Part shown: positions 36,901 to 50,640 of the stretch, in pieces | Layout of the letters: the number at the start of each line of letters is the position of its first letter | Numbering within the stretch: the stretch's first letter is position 1 | Assembly: GCA_029961685.1 (NCBI GenBank) | Contig: JARWKL010000004.1 | Span: forward strand, 19,590,348 to 19,654,347 | Length of the DNA: 64,000 nt | Reading direction: 5' to 3' | Origin: Aristolochia californica | Taxonomy: Eukaryota > Streptophyta > Magnoliopsida > Piperales > Aristolochiaceae | Translations under genes and position numbers: made by a program | Notes under the pieces: generated by a model | The model's input: the letters and a program-made list of their open reading frames with translations, nothing else | Told to the model about the DNA's origin: nothing | Database searches by the model: none

Positions 36901-39900
36901 CATTAAATTCTCAAGTGAACGTGCAGTGTGATATTTACCAATTCAAACAAGCCGTTATTTTGCCCATTTACAAAAAGGTGACTTAACGATCATTGATGAT
37001 TGTAAAGTGATCTAACATGCGCAACGAGTTATATTTTTTAAAGGAATGACTTATGGATTGGGAGTCAACACTCTGTTAAAAATACCCCGCCTCCACCTTT
37101 TTTCGACCATTGCAGAACCTGCTATATAAAAAATAAAAAGAGTTTATAATCCCTATAAATGAAAGACACTTTTTGGAATTATCTCTCTCCACATTTGTGA
37201 ATTGTGCATTTCAATTTTAGATGTATTCTTTTTTCTTAAATCAAAACTTGAGTTTTCACTTTCCCTTCATCTCCTAAACAAAAAAAAAAAAAAGATAAAA
37301 GGCAAATAGATCACAACAAAATGAAAATTTTAGAGTTTATGTATGGAAAGAATTTAAAGCAATTAACAAATGTAAGTAAAGAAAATTTATTCACACACCA
37401 CAAATGAACATAGAAGTTTTGTTATCCAAGTTTGGGAAATTCTACTAGATCAACCCTAATAGCTCGGTAATTTATTAGAAAGAGATTTTTCTACACATGT
37501 TTTAATAAATAGATATGCATGCTTGAAACATGTTAAAGATGCAAATGACCTATGGATCCAAACTTTTTTAAAGTGTATAACATTAAATTCTCAAGTGAAG
37601 ATGCGGTGGAATATTTACCCGAGTAAAACAAGCCTTTATTTTGCCCATTTACAAAAAGCTGGCCTAACGATCATATATGATTGTAAAGTGATTTATCATG
37701 CATAACAGGCTATATTTTTTTAAGGAATGACTTATGGATTGGGATTCAACACTCAGTTAAAAATCCCCCGCCTCTCCCTTTTCTCAACGATTGCAGATCC
37801 CGATATGTAAAAACTAAAAAGAGTTTCAACTCCCTAAAAATTATAGACACTTTTCGGAATTATCTCTCTCTACATTTTTGCATTGTGAATATCCATTATA
37901 GATGTATATTTTTTTCTTAATTCAAAACATGAGTTTTCACTTTCCCTGGACTCGTAAACAAAAAAAAGAGATAGAAGGCAAATTGATCACAACAAAATGA
38001 AAATTTTAGATTTTATGTATGGAAACTAATTAAAGCAATGAGGATATGTAAGTAAAAAAAAATGTATTCACACACCACAAATGAACACAAAAGTTTTGTT
38101 ATCAAAGTTTTGGAAATACAACTAGTTCAACCCTAATAGCTCGGAATTTTATTAGAAAGAGATTTTTCTACACATGTTTTAAAAAATGGATATGCATGCT
38201 TGAAACATGTTAAAGATGCAAATGACCTATGGATCCAAACCTTTTAAAGAGAATAACATTAAATTCTCAAGTGAACGTGCGGTGGGATATTTACCCGAGT
38301 CAAACAAGCCGTTATTTTGCTCATTTACAAAAAGCTTACCTAACGATCATAGATGATTGTAAAGCGATTTATCTGGCGTCACGAGCCATATTTTTGTAAG
38401 GAATGACTTATGGATTGGGAGTCAACACTCAATTAAAAATCCTCCACCTCCTCCTTTTCCCGACGATTGTAGAACCGGATATATAAAAACAGAAAAGAGT
38501 TTACAATCCTTAAAAATTACTGACATTTTTTGGAATTATCACTCTCTAAATTTGTGCAATGTGCATTTCCATTTTAGATGTATACTTTTTACTTAAATCA
38601 AAACTTGAGTTTTCACTTTCCCTTCTTCTCGTCAACAAAAAAAAGAGATAAAACACAAACATATCACAACAAAATGAAAATTTTAGAGTTTATGTATGGA
38701 AATAATTTAAAGCAATAAACAAATGTAAGTAACGAAAATTTATTCACACACCACAAATGAACACAAAAGTTTTATTATCCAAATTTTGGAAATTCCACTA
38801 GTACAACCCTAATAGCTAGGAATTTTATAAGAAAGTGATTTTTCTAAACATGTTTTAAAAAATGGATATGCATCCTTGAAACATGTTAAAGATGCAAATG
38901 ACATATGGATCAAAACCTTTTGAAGAGAATAACATTAAATTCTCAAGTGAACGTGCGGTGGGATATTTACACAAGTCAAACAAGCCATTATTTTTCCCAT
39001 TTACAAAAAGCTGACCTAACGATCATAGATGAGTGTAATGTGATTTATCATGCGTAACTGGCTATATTTTTGTAAGGAATGACTTAAGGATTGGGAGTTA
39101 ACACTCAGATAAAAATCCCCTGCTTCCCCCTCTTCCCGACGATTGCAAAACCTGATATATAAAAACTAAAAAGAGTTTACAATTCTTAAGAATTATAGAC
39201 ACTTTTTGGAATTATCTCTCTCTACATTTGTGCATTGTGTATTTCCTTTTTAGATAAATACATTTTTCATAAATCAAGACTTGAGTTTTCACTTTCCTTT
39301 GATCTCTTAAACAAAAAAAAAAGAGATAAAAGGAAAATAGTTCACAATAAAATGAAAATTTTAGAGTTCATATATTGAAAGAATTTAAAGAAATTAAAAA
39401 ATTTAAGTAAATAAAATTTATTGACACACCATAAATAAACACAAAAGTTTTGTTATCCAAGTTTGGGAAATTCCACTAGTTCAACCCTAATAGCTCAAAA
39501 TTTTATAAGAAAGAGATTTTTCTACACGTGTTTTAAAAAATGCATATGCATTATTGGAACATGTTAAAGATGCAAATGACCTATGGATCCAAACCTTTTA
39601 AAGAGAATAACAATAAATTCTCAAGTGAACGTGCTATGGGATATTTACCCAAGTCAAACAACCCATTATTTTGCCCATTGAATAAAAGCTGACCTAACGA
39701 TCATAGATGATTATAATGTGATTTATCATGCGTAAGGGGCTATATTTTTGTAAGAAATGACTTATGGATTTGATGTCAACACTCAGTTAAAAATCCCCCG
39801 CCTCCCCCTTTTCCATACGATTGCAAAACCTGATATATAAAAACTAAAAAGAGTTTATAATCCCTAAAAATTATAGACTATTTTGGAACTATCTCTCTCT

Positions 39901-42900
39901 ACATTTGTGCATTGTGAATTTCCATAGTATATCTACACTTATTTTTAAAATCAAAACACTAGTTTTCAATTTCCCTTCATCTCGTAAACAAAAAAATGAG
40001 ATAAATGGCAAATAGATCAAAACAAAATGAAAATTTAGAGTTTATGTATAGGAAGAATTTAAAGCAATAAACAAATGTAAATAAAGAAAATTTATTCTCA
40101 CACCACAAATGAACACAAAAGTTTTGTTATTCAAGTTTTAAAAATTCCAGTAGTTCAACCCTAATAGCTCGGAATTTTATAAGAAAGAGATTTTTCTACA
40201 CATGTTTTAAAAAATGGATATGCATGCTTGAAACATGTCAAAGATGCAAATGACATATGGATCCAAACTTTTTAATGAGAACAACATTAAATTTTCAAGT
40301 GACCAAGTGGTGGGATATTTACATGAGTCAAACAAGCCATTATTTTACCCACTTACAAAAAGCTGACCTAATGATCATAGATGATTGTAAAGTGATTTAT
40401 CATGTGTCATGGGCTATATTTTTTTAAGGAATAACTTATGGATTGGGAGTCAACTCTAAGTTAAAAATCCCCTACTTCCCCCTTTTCCCGACGATTGTAG
40501 AACATGATATAGAAAAGCTAAAAAGAGTTTACAATCCCTAACAATTATAGACAATTTTTGGAATTCTCTCTCTCTACATTTGTGCATTGTGCATTTCAAT
40601 TTTAGATGTTAAATAAAACTTGAGTTTTCACTTTCCCTTAATCTCATAAACAAAAAAAAAAAAGATAAAAGGCAAATAGATCACAACAAAATGAAAATTT
40701 TAGAGTTTATGTATGGAAAGAATTTAAAGCAATAAAAAAATGTCAGGAAAGAAAATTTACTCACACACCACAAATGAACACAAAAGTTCTGTTCTCCAAG
40801 TTTGGGAAATTCCACTAGTTCAACCCTTATAGCTCGGATTTTAATAAGAAAGAGATTTTTCTACACATGTTTTAAAAAATGGATATGCATGCCTGAAACA
40901 TGTTAAAGATGCAAATGACCTGTGGAACCAAACCTTTTAACGAGAATAACATTAAATTCTCAAGTGAACGTGCGGTGAGATATTTACCTGAGTCAAACAA
41001 GCCATTATTTTGCCCATTTAAAAAAAGCTGACCTAACGATCATAGATGATTGTAAAGTGATTTATCATGCATAATGGGCTATATTTGTTTAAGGAATGAC
41101 TTATGGATTGGGAGTCAACACTCAATTAAAAATCCCCCGCCTCCCCCTTTTCCCGACTATTGCAGAAACTGATAGATAAAAACTAAAAAGAGTTGGCAAT
41201 CCCTAAAAATTACAGACACTTTTTGGAATTATCTCTCTCTACATTTGTGCATTATGCATTTCCTTTTTAAATGTATACTATTTTCTTAAATCAAAAATTG
41301 AGTTTTCATTTTCCCTTCATCTCGTAAATAAAAAAAGAGATAAAAAGCAAATTGAACACAACAAAATGAAAATGTTAGAGTTTTTATATGGAAAGAGTTT
41401 AAAGCAAGAAAAAAATGTAAGTAAAGAAAATTTATTCACACACCACAAATGAACAAAAAAGTTTTGCTATCCAAGTTTGGGAAATTCCAATAGATCAACC
41501 CTATTAGCCTGGTATTTTTTATGAAAGAGATTTTTCTACACATTTTTTAAAAAATGGATATGCATGCTTGAAACATATTAAGGATGCAAATGACCTATGG
41601 ATCCAAACCAATTAAAGAGAATAACATTAATTCTCAAGTGAACGTGCGGTGGGATATTTACCCGAGTCAAACAAGCCATTATTTTACCCATTTACAAAAA
41701 GCTGACATAACGATCATAGATGATTTTAAAGTGATTGGTCATTCATAACGGGCTATAATTTTATAAGGAATGACTTATGGATTGGGAGTCAACACTCAGT
41801 TAAAAATCCTCTGCCTCCCCCTTTTCGTGACGATTGCCGAACCTGATATATAAAAACTAAAAAGACTTTACAATCCCTAAGAATTACAGACACTTTTTGG
41901 AATTCTCTCTCTCTACATTTGTGCATTGTGCATTTCCATTTTAGATGTATACTTTTTTCTTAATCAAAACTTGAGTTTTCACTTTCCCTTCATCTCCTCA
42001 ACAAAAAAAGAGATAAAAGGCAAATAGATCAGAAAAAAATGAAAATTTTAGAGTTTAAGTATGGAAAGAATTTAAAGCAATAAACAAATGTAAGTAATTA
42101 AAATTTATTCACACACCACAAATGAACACAAAATTATTGTTATCCAAGTTTAGGAAATTCCACTAGTTCAACCTTAATAGCTCAGAATTTTATAAGAAAG
42201 AAATTTTTCTACACGTTTTCAAAATGGGATATGCATGCTTGAAACATGTTCCAAATGAAATGACCTATTGATCCAAACCTTTTAAATAGAATAAGATTAA
42301 ATTCTCAAGTAATCGTGGGGTGTGATATTTACCCGAGTCAATTTATCCATTATTTTGCCCATTTAAAAAAAGCTAACCAAACAATCATATATGGTTGTAA
42401 AGTGATTTATCTAGTGTAACGGGCTATATTTTTGTAAGGAACAGCTTTTGGATTGGGAGTCAACACTCAGTTAAAATTCCCCCGCCACCCCCTTTTCGCG
42501 ATGATTGCAGATCCTGATATATAAAAACTAAAAAGAGTTTACAATCCCTAAAAATTACTGGCACATTTTGGAATTATCTCTCTCTACATTTGTGCATTGT
42601 GCATTTCCATTTTACAAGTATAATTTTTTCTTAAATCAAAACTTGAGATTTCACTTTCCCTACTTCTTGTAAAAAAAAAAAGAGATAAAATGCAAATAGA
42701 TCACAACAAATAGAAAATTATAGAGTTTATGTATGGAAAGAATTTAAAGCAATAAAAAAAAGTAAAGAAAATTTATTCACACACCACAATTGAACACAAA
42801 AGTTTTGTTATCCAAGTTTGGAAAATTCCACTAGATCAACCCTAATAGCTCGGTATTTTATAAGAAAGAGATTTCTCTACACATGTTTAAGTAAATGGAT

Positions 42901-45900
42901 ATGTATGCTTGAAACAACTTAAAGATTCAAATGACTTATGGATCCAAGCCTTTTAAAGAGAATAACATTAAATTCTCAAGTGAAGTGTGGTGGGATATTT
43001 ACCCGAGTCAAACAAGCCATTATTTTTCCCATTTACAAAAAGCTGACCTAACAATCCTAGATAATTTTAAAGTGATTTATCATGCCTAACAGGCTATCTT
43101 TTTGTAAGTCAAGACCTATGGGTTGGGAGTCAACACTTAGTCAAAAATCCCCCGCCTCCCCCTTTTCTAGACGATTTCAGAACTTGACAAATAAAAACTA
43201 AAACGAGTTTGCAATCCTTAAAAATTATAGACACTTTTTGGAATTATCTCTCTCTTCATTTGTGCATTGTGCATTTCCATTTTAGATGTATACTTTTTTC
43301 TTAAACCAAAACTTGAGTTTCCAATTTTCCTTCATATCGTAAACAAAAAAATAGATAAAAGGCAAATATATCATAACAAAATGAAAATTATAGAGTTAAT
43401 ATATGGAAATAATTTAAAGCAATAAATAAATTTATGTAAAGAAAATTTATTCACACCCACAAATGAACACAAAATTTTTGATATCCAAGTTTTTGAAATT
43501 CCACTAGTTCAACCCTAATAGCTCAGAATTTTATAAGAAAGAGATTTTTCTACACATGTTTTAAAAAATGGAGGTGCATGCTTGAAACATGTCAAAGATA
43601 CAAATGACCTATGGATCCAAACCTTTTGTTGAGAATAACATTAATTTCTCAAGTGAACGTGCGGTGGGATATTTACCCAAGTCAAACAAGCCATTATTTT
43701 GCCCATTTACAAAAAGCTGACCTAACGATCATAGATGATTTTAAAGTAATTTAACATGCGTAATGGGCTATATTTTTGTAATGAATGACTTATGGATTGG
43801 GAGTCAACTCTCACTTCAAAATCCCCACCTCACCCTTTTCCCGACGATTACCGAACCTAATATATAAAAACTAAAAAGAATTCACAATCCCTATAAATTA
43901 CTGACACTTTTGGGAATTACCTCTCTCTACATTTGTGAATTTTGCATTTCCATTTTAGATGTATACTTTTTTCTTAAATAAAAACTTGAGCTTTCACTTT
44001 CCCTTCACCTCGTAAACAAAAAAAAAGAGATAAAAGGCAAATAGATCACAACAAAATGAAAAATTTAGAGTTTATGAATGGAAATAATTTAAAGCAATAA
44101 AAATATTTAAGTAAAGAAAATTTATTCACACACCACAAATGAACCCAAATGTTTTGTTGTCCAAGTTTTGAAAATTCCACTAGATCAACCCTAATAGCTC
44201 GGTATTTTATAAGAAAGAGATTTTTCTGCACATGTTTTAATAAATGGATATGCATGCTTGAAACATGTTAAAGATGCAAATGACCTATGGATCCGAACCT
44301 TTTAAAGAGAATAACATTAAATTCTCAAGTGAATGTGCGGTGGGATATTTACCCGAGTCAAACAAACATTTATTTTAGTCATTTACAAAAAGTTGACCTA
44401 ACGATCATAGATGATTTTAAAGTGATTTAACATGCATAACGAGCTGTATTTTTGTAAGGAATGACTTATGGATTGGGTGTCAACTCTCAGTTAAAAATCC
44501 GCCGCCTCATCCTTTTCCTGACGATTACCGAACCTGATATATAAAAACTAAAAAGAGTTTACAATCCCTAAAAATTACTGACACTTTTTGGAATTATCTC
44601 TCTCTGCATTTGTGCATTCTGAATTTCAATTTTAAATGTATACTTTTTTATTAAATCAAAACTTGAGTTTTCACTTTCCCTTCTTCTCGTAAACAAAAAA
44701 AAAAGAAAAAGAAATAAAAGGCAAACAGATCACAACAAAACGAAAATTTTAGAGTTTATGTAAGGAAAGAATTTAAAGCAATAAACAAATGTAAGTAAAG
44801 AAAATTTATTAACACACCACAAATCAACACAATAGTTTTGTTATCCAAGTTTAGGAAATTCCACAAGTTCAACCCTAATAGCTTTGAATTTTATTAGAAA
44901 CAGAATTTTCTACACATTTTTTAAAAAATGCATATGCATGCTTGAAACATGTTAAAGAAACAAATGACCTATGGATCCAAACCTTTTTAGGAGAATAACC
45001 TTAAATTCTCAAGTGAACGTACGGTGGGATATTTACCCGAGTCAAACAAGACATTATTTTGCCCATTTACAAAAAGCTGGCCTAACGATCATAGATGAAT
45101 GTAAAGTGATTTTTCATGCATAACAGGCTATATTTTTGTTAGGAATGACTTATGTATTGGGAGTTAACACTCAGATAAAAATCCCATGCCTCCCCCTTTT
45201 CCCGACGATTGCAGAACCTGATATATAAAAACTAAAAAGAGTTTCCAATCCCTAAAAATTATAGATAATTTTTTTAATTATCTCTCTCTACATTTTTAAA
45301 TTGTGCATTTCCATTTTAGATGTATAATTTTTTCTTAAATCATAACTTAAGCTTTCACTTTCCATTCACCTCATAAACTAAAAAAAGAAATAAAAAGTGA
45401 ATAGATCACAACAAAATGAAAATTTTAGAGTTTATGTATGGAATTAATTTAATGCAATAAACATATTTAAGTAAAGAAAATTTATTCACACACCACAAAT
45501 GAACCCAAAACTTTTGTTATCCAAGTTTGGGAAATTCCACTAGATCAACCCTAATAGCTCGGTATTTTATAAGAAAGAGATTTTTCTACACATGTTTTAT
45601 TAACTGGATGTGCATGCTTGAAACATGTTAAAGAAGCAAATGACCTATGGATCCAAACCTTTTGAAGAGAATAACGTTAAATTCTCAAGTGAACGTGCGG
45701 TGGGATATTTACCCGAGTCAAACAAGCCATTATTTTACCCTTTTACAAAAAGCTGACCTAACAGTCATATAAGATTTTAAAGTTATTTAACATGTGTAAC
45801 GGGCTATATTTTTTTAAGGAATGACTTATGGATTGGGAATCAAATCTCAGTTAAAAATCCCCCACCTCACCCTTTTCCCGACGATTACCGAACCTGATGT

Positions 45901-48499
45901 ATAAAAACTAAAAAGAGTTTACTATCCCTAAAAATTACTGAAACTTTTTGGAATTATCTCTCTCTACATTTTTGCAATGTGAATTTCAATTTTAGATGTA
46001 TACTTTTTTCTTAAATCAAAACTTGAGTTTTCACTATCCCTTCTTCTCGTGAAAAAAAAAGAAAAGAAATAAAAGGCAAATAGATCACAACAAAAAGAAA
46101 ATTTTAGATTTTATGTAAGGAAAGAATTTAAAGCAATAAACAAATGTAAGTCAAGAAAATTTATTCACACACCACAAATGAACACAATAGTTTTGTTATC
46201 CAAGTTTGGGAAATTCCACTAGTTCACCCCTAATATCTCGGAATTTTATCAGAATGAGATTTTTCTACAAATGTTTTACAAAATGGATATGCATGCTTGA
46301 AACATGTTAAAGATACAAATGAAATATGTATCCAAACCTTTTAAAGAGAATAACATTAAATTCTCAAGTGAACGTGCGGTGGGATATTTATCCGAGTCAA
46401 ACTAGCCATTATTTTGCCCATTTACAAAAGGCTGACCTAACGATCATAGATGATTGTAAAGTGATTTATAATGCATAACGAACTTTATTTTTTTAAGGAA
46501 TGACTTTTGTATTGGGAGTCAACACTCAGTTAAAAATCCCCCGCCTCCTTCTTTTCCTGACGATTGCAGAACCTGATATATAAAAACAAAAAAGAGTTTA
46601 CAATCCCTAAAAATTATTCTCACATTTTGGAATTATCTCTCTTCATTTTTGAATTGTGCATTTCCATTTAAGATGTATACTATTTTCTTAAATCAAAACT
46701 TGAGTTTTCACTTCCATTTCATCTCGTAAAGAAAAAAATGAGATAAAAGGCAAATATATCACAACAAAATGAAAATGTTATAGTTTATTTATGGAAAGAA
46801 TTTCAAGCAGTAAACAAATGTAAATAATGAAAATTTATTCAAACACCAAAAATGAACACAAAAGTTTTCTTATCCAAGTTTGGGAAATTCCAACTAGATC
46901 AACCCTAATAGCTCAGTATTTTATAAGAAAGAGATTTTTCTATACATGTTTTAATAAATGGAAATGCATGCTTGAAACATGTTAAAGATGCAAATGACCT
47001 ATGGATCCAAAACTTTTAAAGAGAATAATATTAAATTCTAAAGTGAACGTGCAGTGGGATATTTACCTGAGTCGAACAAGCCATTATTTTACCCATTTAC
47101 AAAAAGCTGACCTAACGATCATAGATGATTTTAAAGTGATTTAACATGCGTAATGGGGTATATTTTTTTAAGGAATGACTTATAGATTGGGAGTCAACTC
47201 TCAGTTAAATATCCCCCGCCTCACCCTTTTCCCGACGATTGCCGAACCTGATATATAAAAACTAAAAAGAGTTTACAATCCCTTAATATTACTGACACTT
47301 TTTGGAATTTTCACTCCCTACATTTGTTCATGGTGCATTTCCATTTTAGATGTAAATATTTTTCTTAAATCAAAACTTGAGTTTTCACTTTCCCTTCTTC
47401 TCACAAACAAAAAAAGGAAATAAAAGGCAAATAGATCACAAAAAAATGAAAATTTTAGTGTCTATGTAAGGAAAGAGTTTAAAGCAATAAACAAATGTAA
47501 GCAAAGAAAATTTATTCACACACCACAAATGAACACAATAGTTTTTTAATCCAAGTTTGGGAAATTCCACTAGTTCAACCTTAATTGCTGAGAATTTTTT
47601 TAGAAAGAGATTTTTCTACACATGTTTTAAAAAATGGATTTGCATGCTTGAAATTTGTTAAAGATACAAATGACCTATGGATCCAAATATTTTAAAGAGA
47701 ATAACAATAAATTCTCAAGTGAACGTGCGGTGGGATATTTACCCGAGTCAAACAAGCCATTATTTTGCCTATTTACAAAAAGCTGACCTAACGATCATAG
47801 ATGATTGTAAAGTGATTTATCATGCATAACGGAATATATTTTTGTAAGGAATGACTTATGGATTGGAAGTCAACAATCAGTTAAAAATCCCCCGCCTTCC
47901 CCTTTTCTCGACGATTGCAGTACCTGATATATAAAAACAGAAAAGAGTTTACAACCGCTAAAAATTATAGACTCTTTTTTGGAATTATCTCTCTACATTT
48001 GTGAATTGTGTGTTTCCATTTTAGATGTATACTTTTTTCTCAAATCAAAACATGAGTTTTCACTTTCCCTTCATCTCGTAAACAAAAAAAAGTGATAAAA
48101 GGCAAAGAGATCACAACAAAATGAAAATTTTATAGTTTATGTATAGAAAGAATTTAAAGCAGTAAACAAATGTAAGTAAAGAAAATTTATTCACAAACCA
48201 AAAACGAACACAAAAGTTTTGTTATCCAAGTTTGGGAAATTCCACTAGACCAACCCTAATAGCTCGGTATTTTATGAGAAAGAGATTTTTTTCACATGTC
48301 TTAATAAATGGATATGCATGTTTGAAACATGCTAAAGATGCAAATGACCTATGGATCCAAACCTTTTAAAGAGAATAACATTAAATTCTCAAGTGAACGT
48401 GCGAGGGGATAGTTACCCGAGTCAAACAAGCCATTATTTTGCCCATTTACAAAAAGCTGACCTAACGATCATAGATGATTGTAAAGTGATATATCATGC

Positions 48500-48512
48500 G
48501 TAACACTCGGTT
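48500..48512 (+). other. Satellite monomer with about 45-bp deletion
   Basis: CATGCGTAAC is joined to ACTCGGTTAAAAATCC. The GGGCTATATTTTT...GGGAGTCA stretch is missing, and the landmark spacing falls to about 630 bp. Confidence 0.82.
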
Positions 48513-50617
48513 AAAAATCCTCTGCCTCGTCCTTTTCGAAACGATTGCAAAAACTAATATATAAAAACTAAAAATTTTTTACATCCCTAAAAATTACGGA
48601 TACTTTTTTGAATTATCTCTCAGTACATTTGTGAATTGTGCATTTCCATTTTTGATGTATAATTTTTTCTTAAATCAAAACATGAGTTTTCACTTTCCCT
48701 ACTTCTTGTATACAAAAAAAAGAGATAAAATGCAAATAGATCATAACAAAATGAAAATTTTAGAGTTTATGTATGGAAAGAATTTAATGCAATAAACAAA
48801 AGTAAGTAAAGAAAATTTATTCACACACCACAAATGAACACAAAAGTTTTGTTATCCAAGTTTGGGAAATTCCACTAGATTAACCCTAATAGCTCGGTAT
48901 TTTACAGAAAGAGATTTCTCTTCACATGTTTTAGTAAATGGATATGCATGCTTGAAACATCTTAAAGATTCAAATGACATATGGATGCAAACCTTTTAAA
49001 GAGAATAACATTAAATTCTCAAGTGAACATGTGGTGGGATATTTACCCGAGTCAAATAAGCCATTATTTTTTCGATTTACAAAAGCTGACCTAAAAATCA
49101 TAGATGATTTTAAAGTGATTTATCATGACTAACGGGCTATCTTTTTGTAAGGAAAGACTTATGGGTTGGGAGTCAACACTCAGTTAAAAATCCCCCGCCT
49201 CCCCCTTTTCCCGATGATTGCAGAACCTGATATATAAAAACTAAAAAGAGTTTGCAATCCCTAATAATTACAGACACTTTTTAGAATTATCTCTCTTACA
49301 TTTTTGCATTGTGCATTTCCATTTTAGATGTATACTTTTTTCTTAAATGAAAACTTGAGTTTCCACTTTCCCTTCTTATCGTAAACAAAAAAAGAGATAA
49401 AAGGCAAATAGATGACAAGAAAATGAAAATTATAGAGTTTATATATGGAAATAATTTAAAGCAATAAAAAAATTTAATTAAAGAAAATATATTCACACCC
49501 ACAAATGAACACAAAATTTTTGTTATCCAAGTTTTGGAAATTCCACTAGTTCAACCCTAATAGCTCAGAATTTGATAAGAAAGAGATTTTTCTACACATG
49601 TTTTAAAAAATGGAAGTGCATGCTCTAAACATGTTAAAGATACAAATGACCATTGGATCCAAACCTTTTAAAGAGAATAACATTAATTTCTCAAGTGAAC
49701 ATGCGGTGGGATATTTACCCAAGTCAAACAAGCCATTAGTTTGCCCCTTTACAAAAAGCTGACCTACCGATCATAGATGATTTTAAAGTGATTTAACATG
49801 CGTAACGGGCAATATTTTTGTAATGAATGACTTATGGATTGGGAGTCAACTCTCACTTCAAAATCCCCCGCCTCACCCTTTTCCCGACGATTACCGAACC
49901 TGATATATAAAAACTAAAAAGAGTTTACATACCCTATCAATTACAGATACTTTTTTGGAATTATCTCTCTCTACATTTGTGCATTGTGCATTTCCATTTT
50001 AAATCTATACTTTTTTCTTAAATCAAAACTTGAGATTTCACTTTCCCTTCATCTCGTAAACAAAAAAAGAGATAAAAGGCAAATAGATCACAACAAAATG
50101 AAAAGTTTTGAGTTTATGTATTAAAAGAATTTGAAGCAATGAAAAAATTTAAGTAAAGAAAATTTATTCACACACCACAAATAAGCCCAAAAGTTTTATT
50201 ATCCAAGTTTGGGAAATTCCACTAAATCAACCCTAATAGCTTGATATTTTATAAGAAAGAGATTTTTCTATACATGTTTTAATAAAAGGATATGCATTCC
50301 TTCAACATGTTTAAGATGCAAATAACCTATGGATCCGAACCTTTTAAAGAGAATAACATTAAATTCTCATGTGAACGTGCGGTAGGATATTTACCCGAGT
50401 CAAACAAGCGATTATTTAACCCATTTACAAAAAGCTGACGTAACGATCATAGATAATTTTAAAGTGATTTAAAATGCGTAACAGGCAATATTTTTTTAAG
50501 GAATGACTTATGGATTGGGAGTCAACTCTCAGTTAAAAATCCCCCGCCTCACCCTTTTCCCCATGATTGTCAAACCTGATATGTAAAAACTAAAAAGAGT
50601 TTACAATCCCTAAAAGT

Positions 50618-50640
50618 TATTGACACTTTTTTCCTAAATC
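50618..50640 (+). other. Satellite monomer with about 59-bp deletion
   Basis: GACACTTTTTT is followed directly by CCTAAATCAAAACTTGAG. The TTATCTCTCTCTACATTT block is missing and the landmark spacing is about 616 bp. Confidence 0.82.

Larger units (their letters stand above)
20781..41400 (+). repeat. Satellite array, subfamily B, forward (irregular part)
   Basis: About 30 monomers with a period near 675 bp. Subfamily B differs from A by GATTTTTCTACACATG and TTTTAAAAAATGG in place of the A-type GATCCTAACACG stretch, by the duplicated GTGCATTGTGCATTTCC, and by GAGAATAACATTAAATTC after CCTTTTAAA. Between 20.8 and about 28 kb the copies share CTCGGAATTTTATAAG. From about 30 kb a second variant (CTCGGTATTTTATAAG with TTTTAATAAATGG) appears among them but without strict alternation. 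Each monomer has a GC-rich island CCCCCGCCTCCCCCTTTTCC followed by GATATATAAAAACT. No gene is present. Confidence 0.94.
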
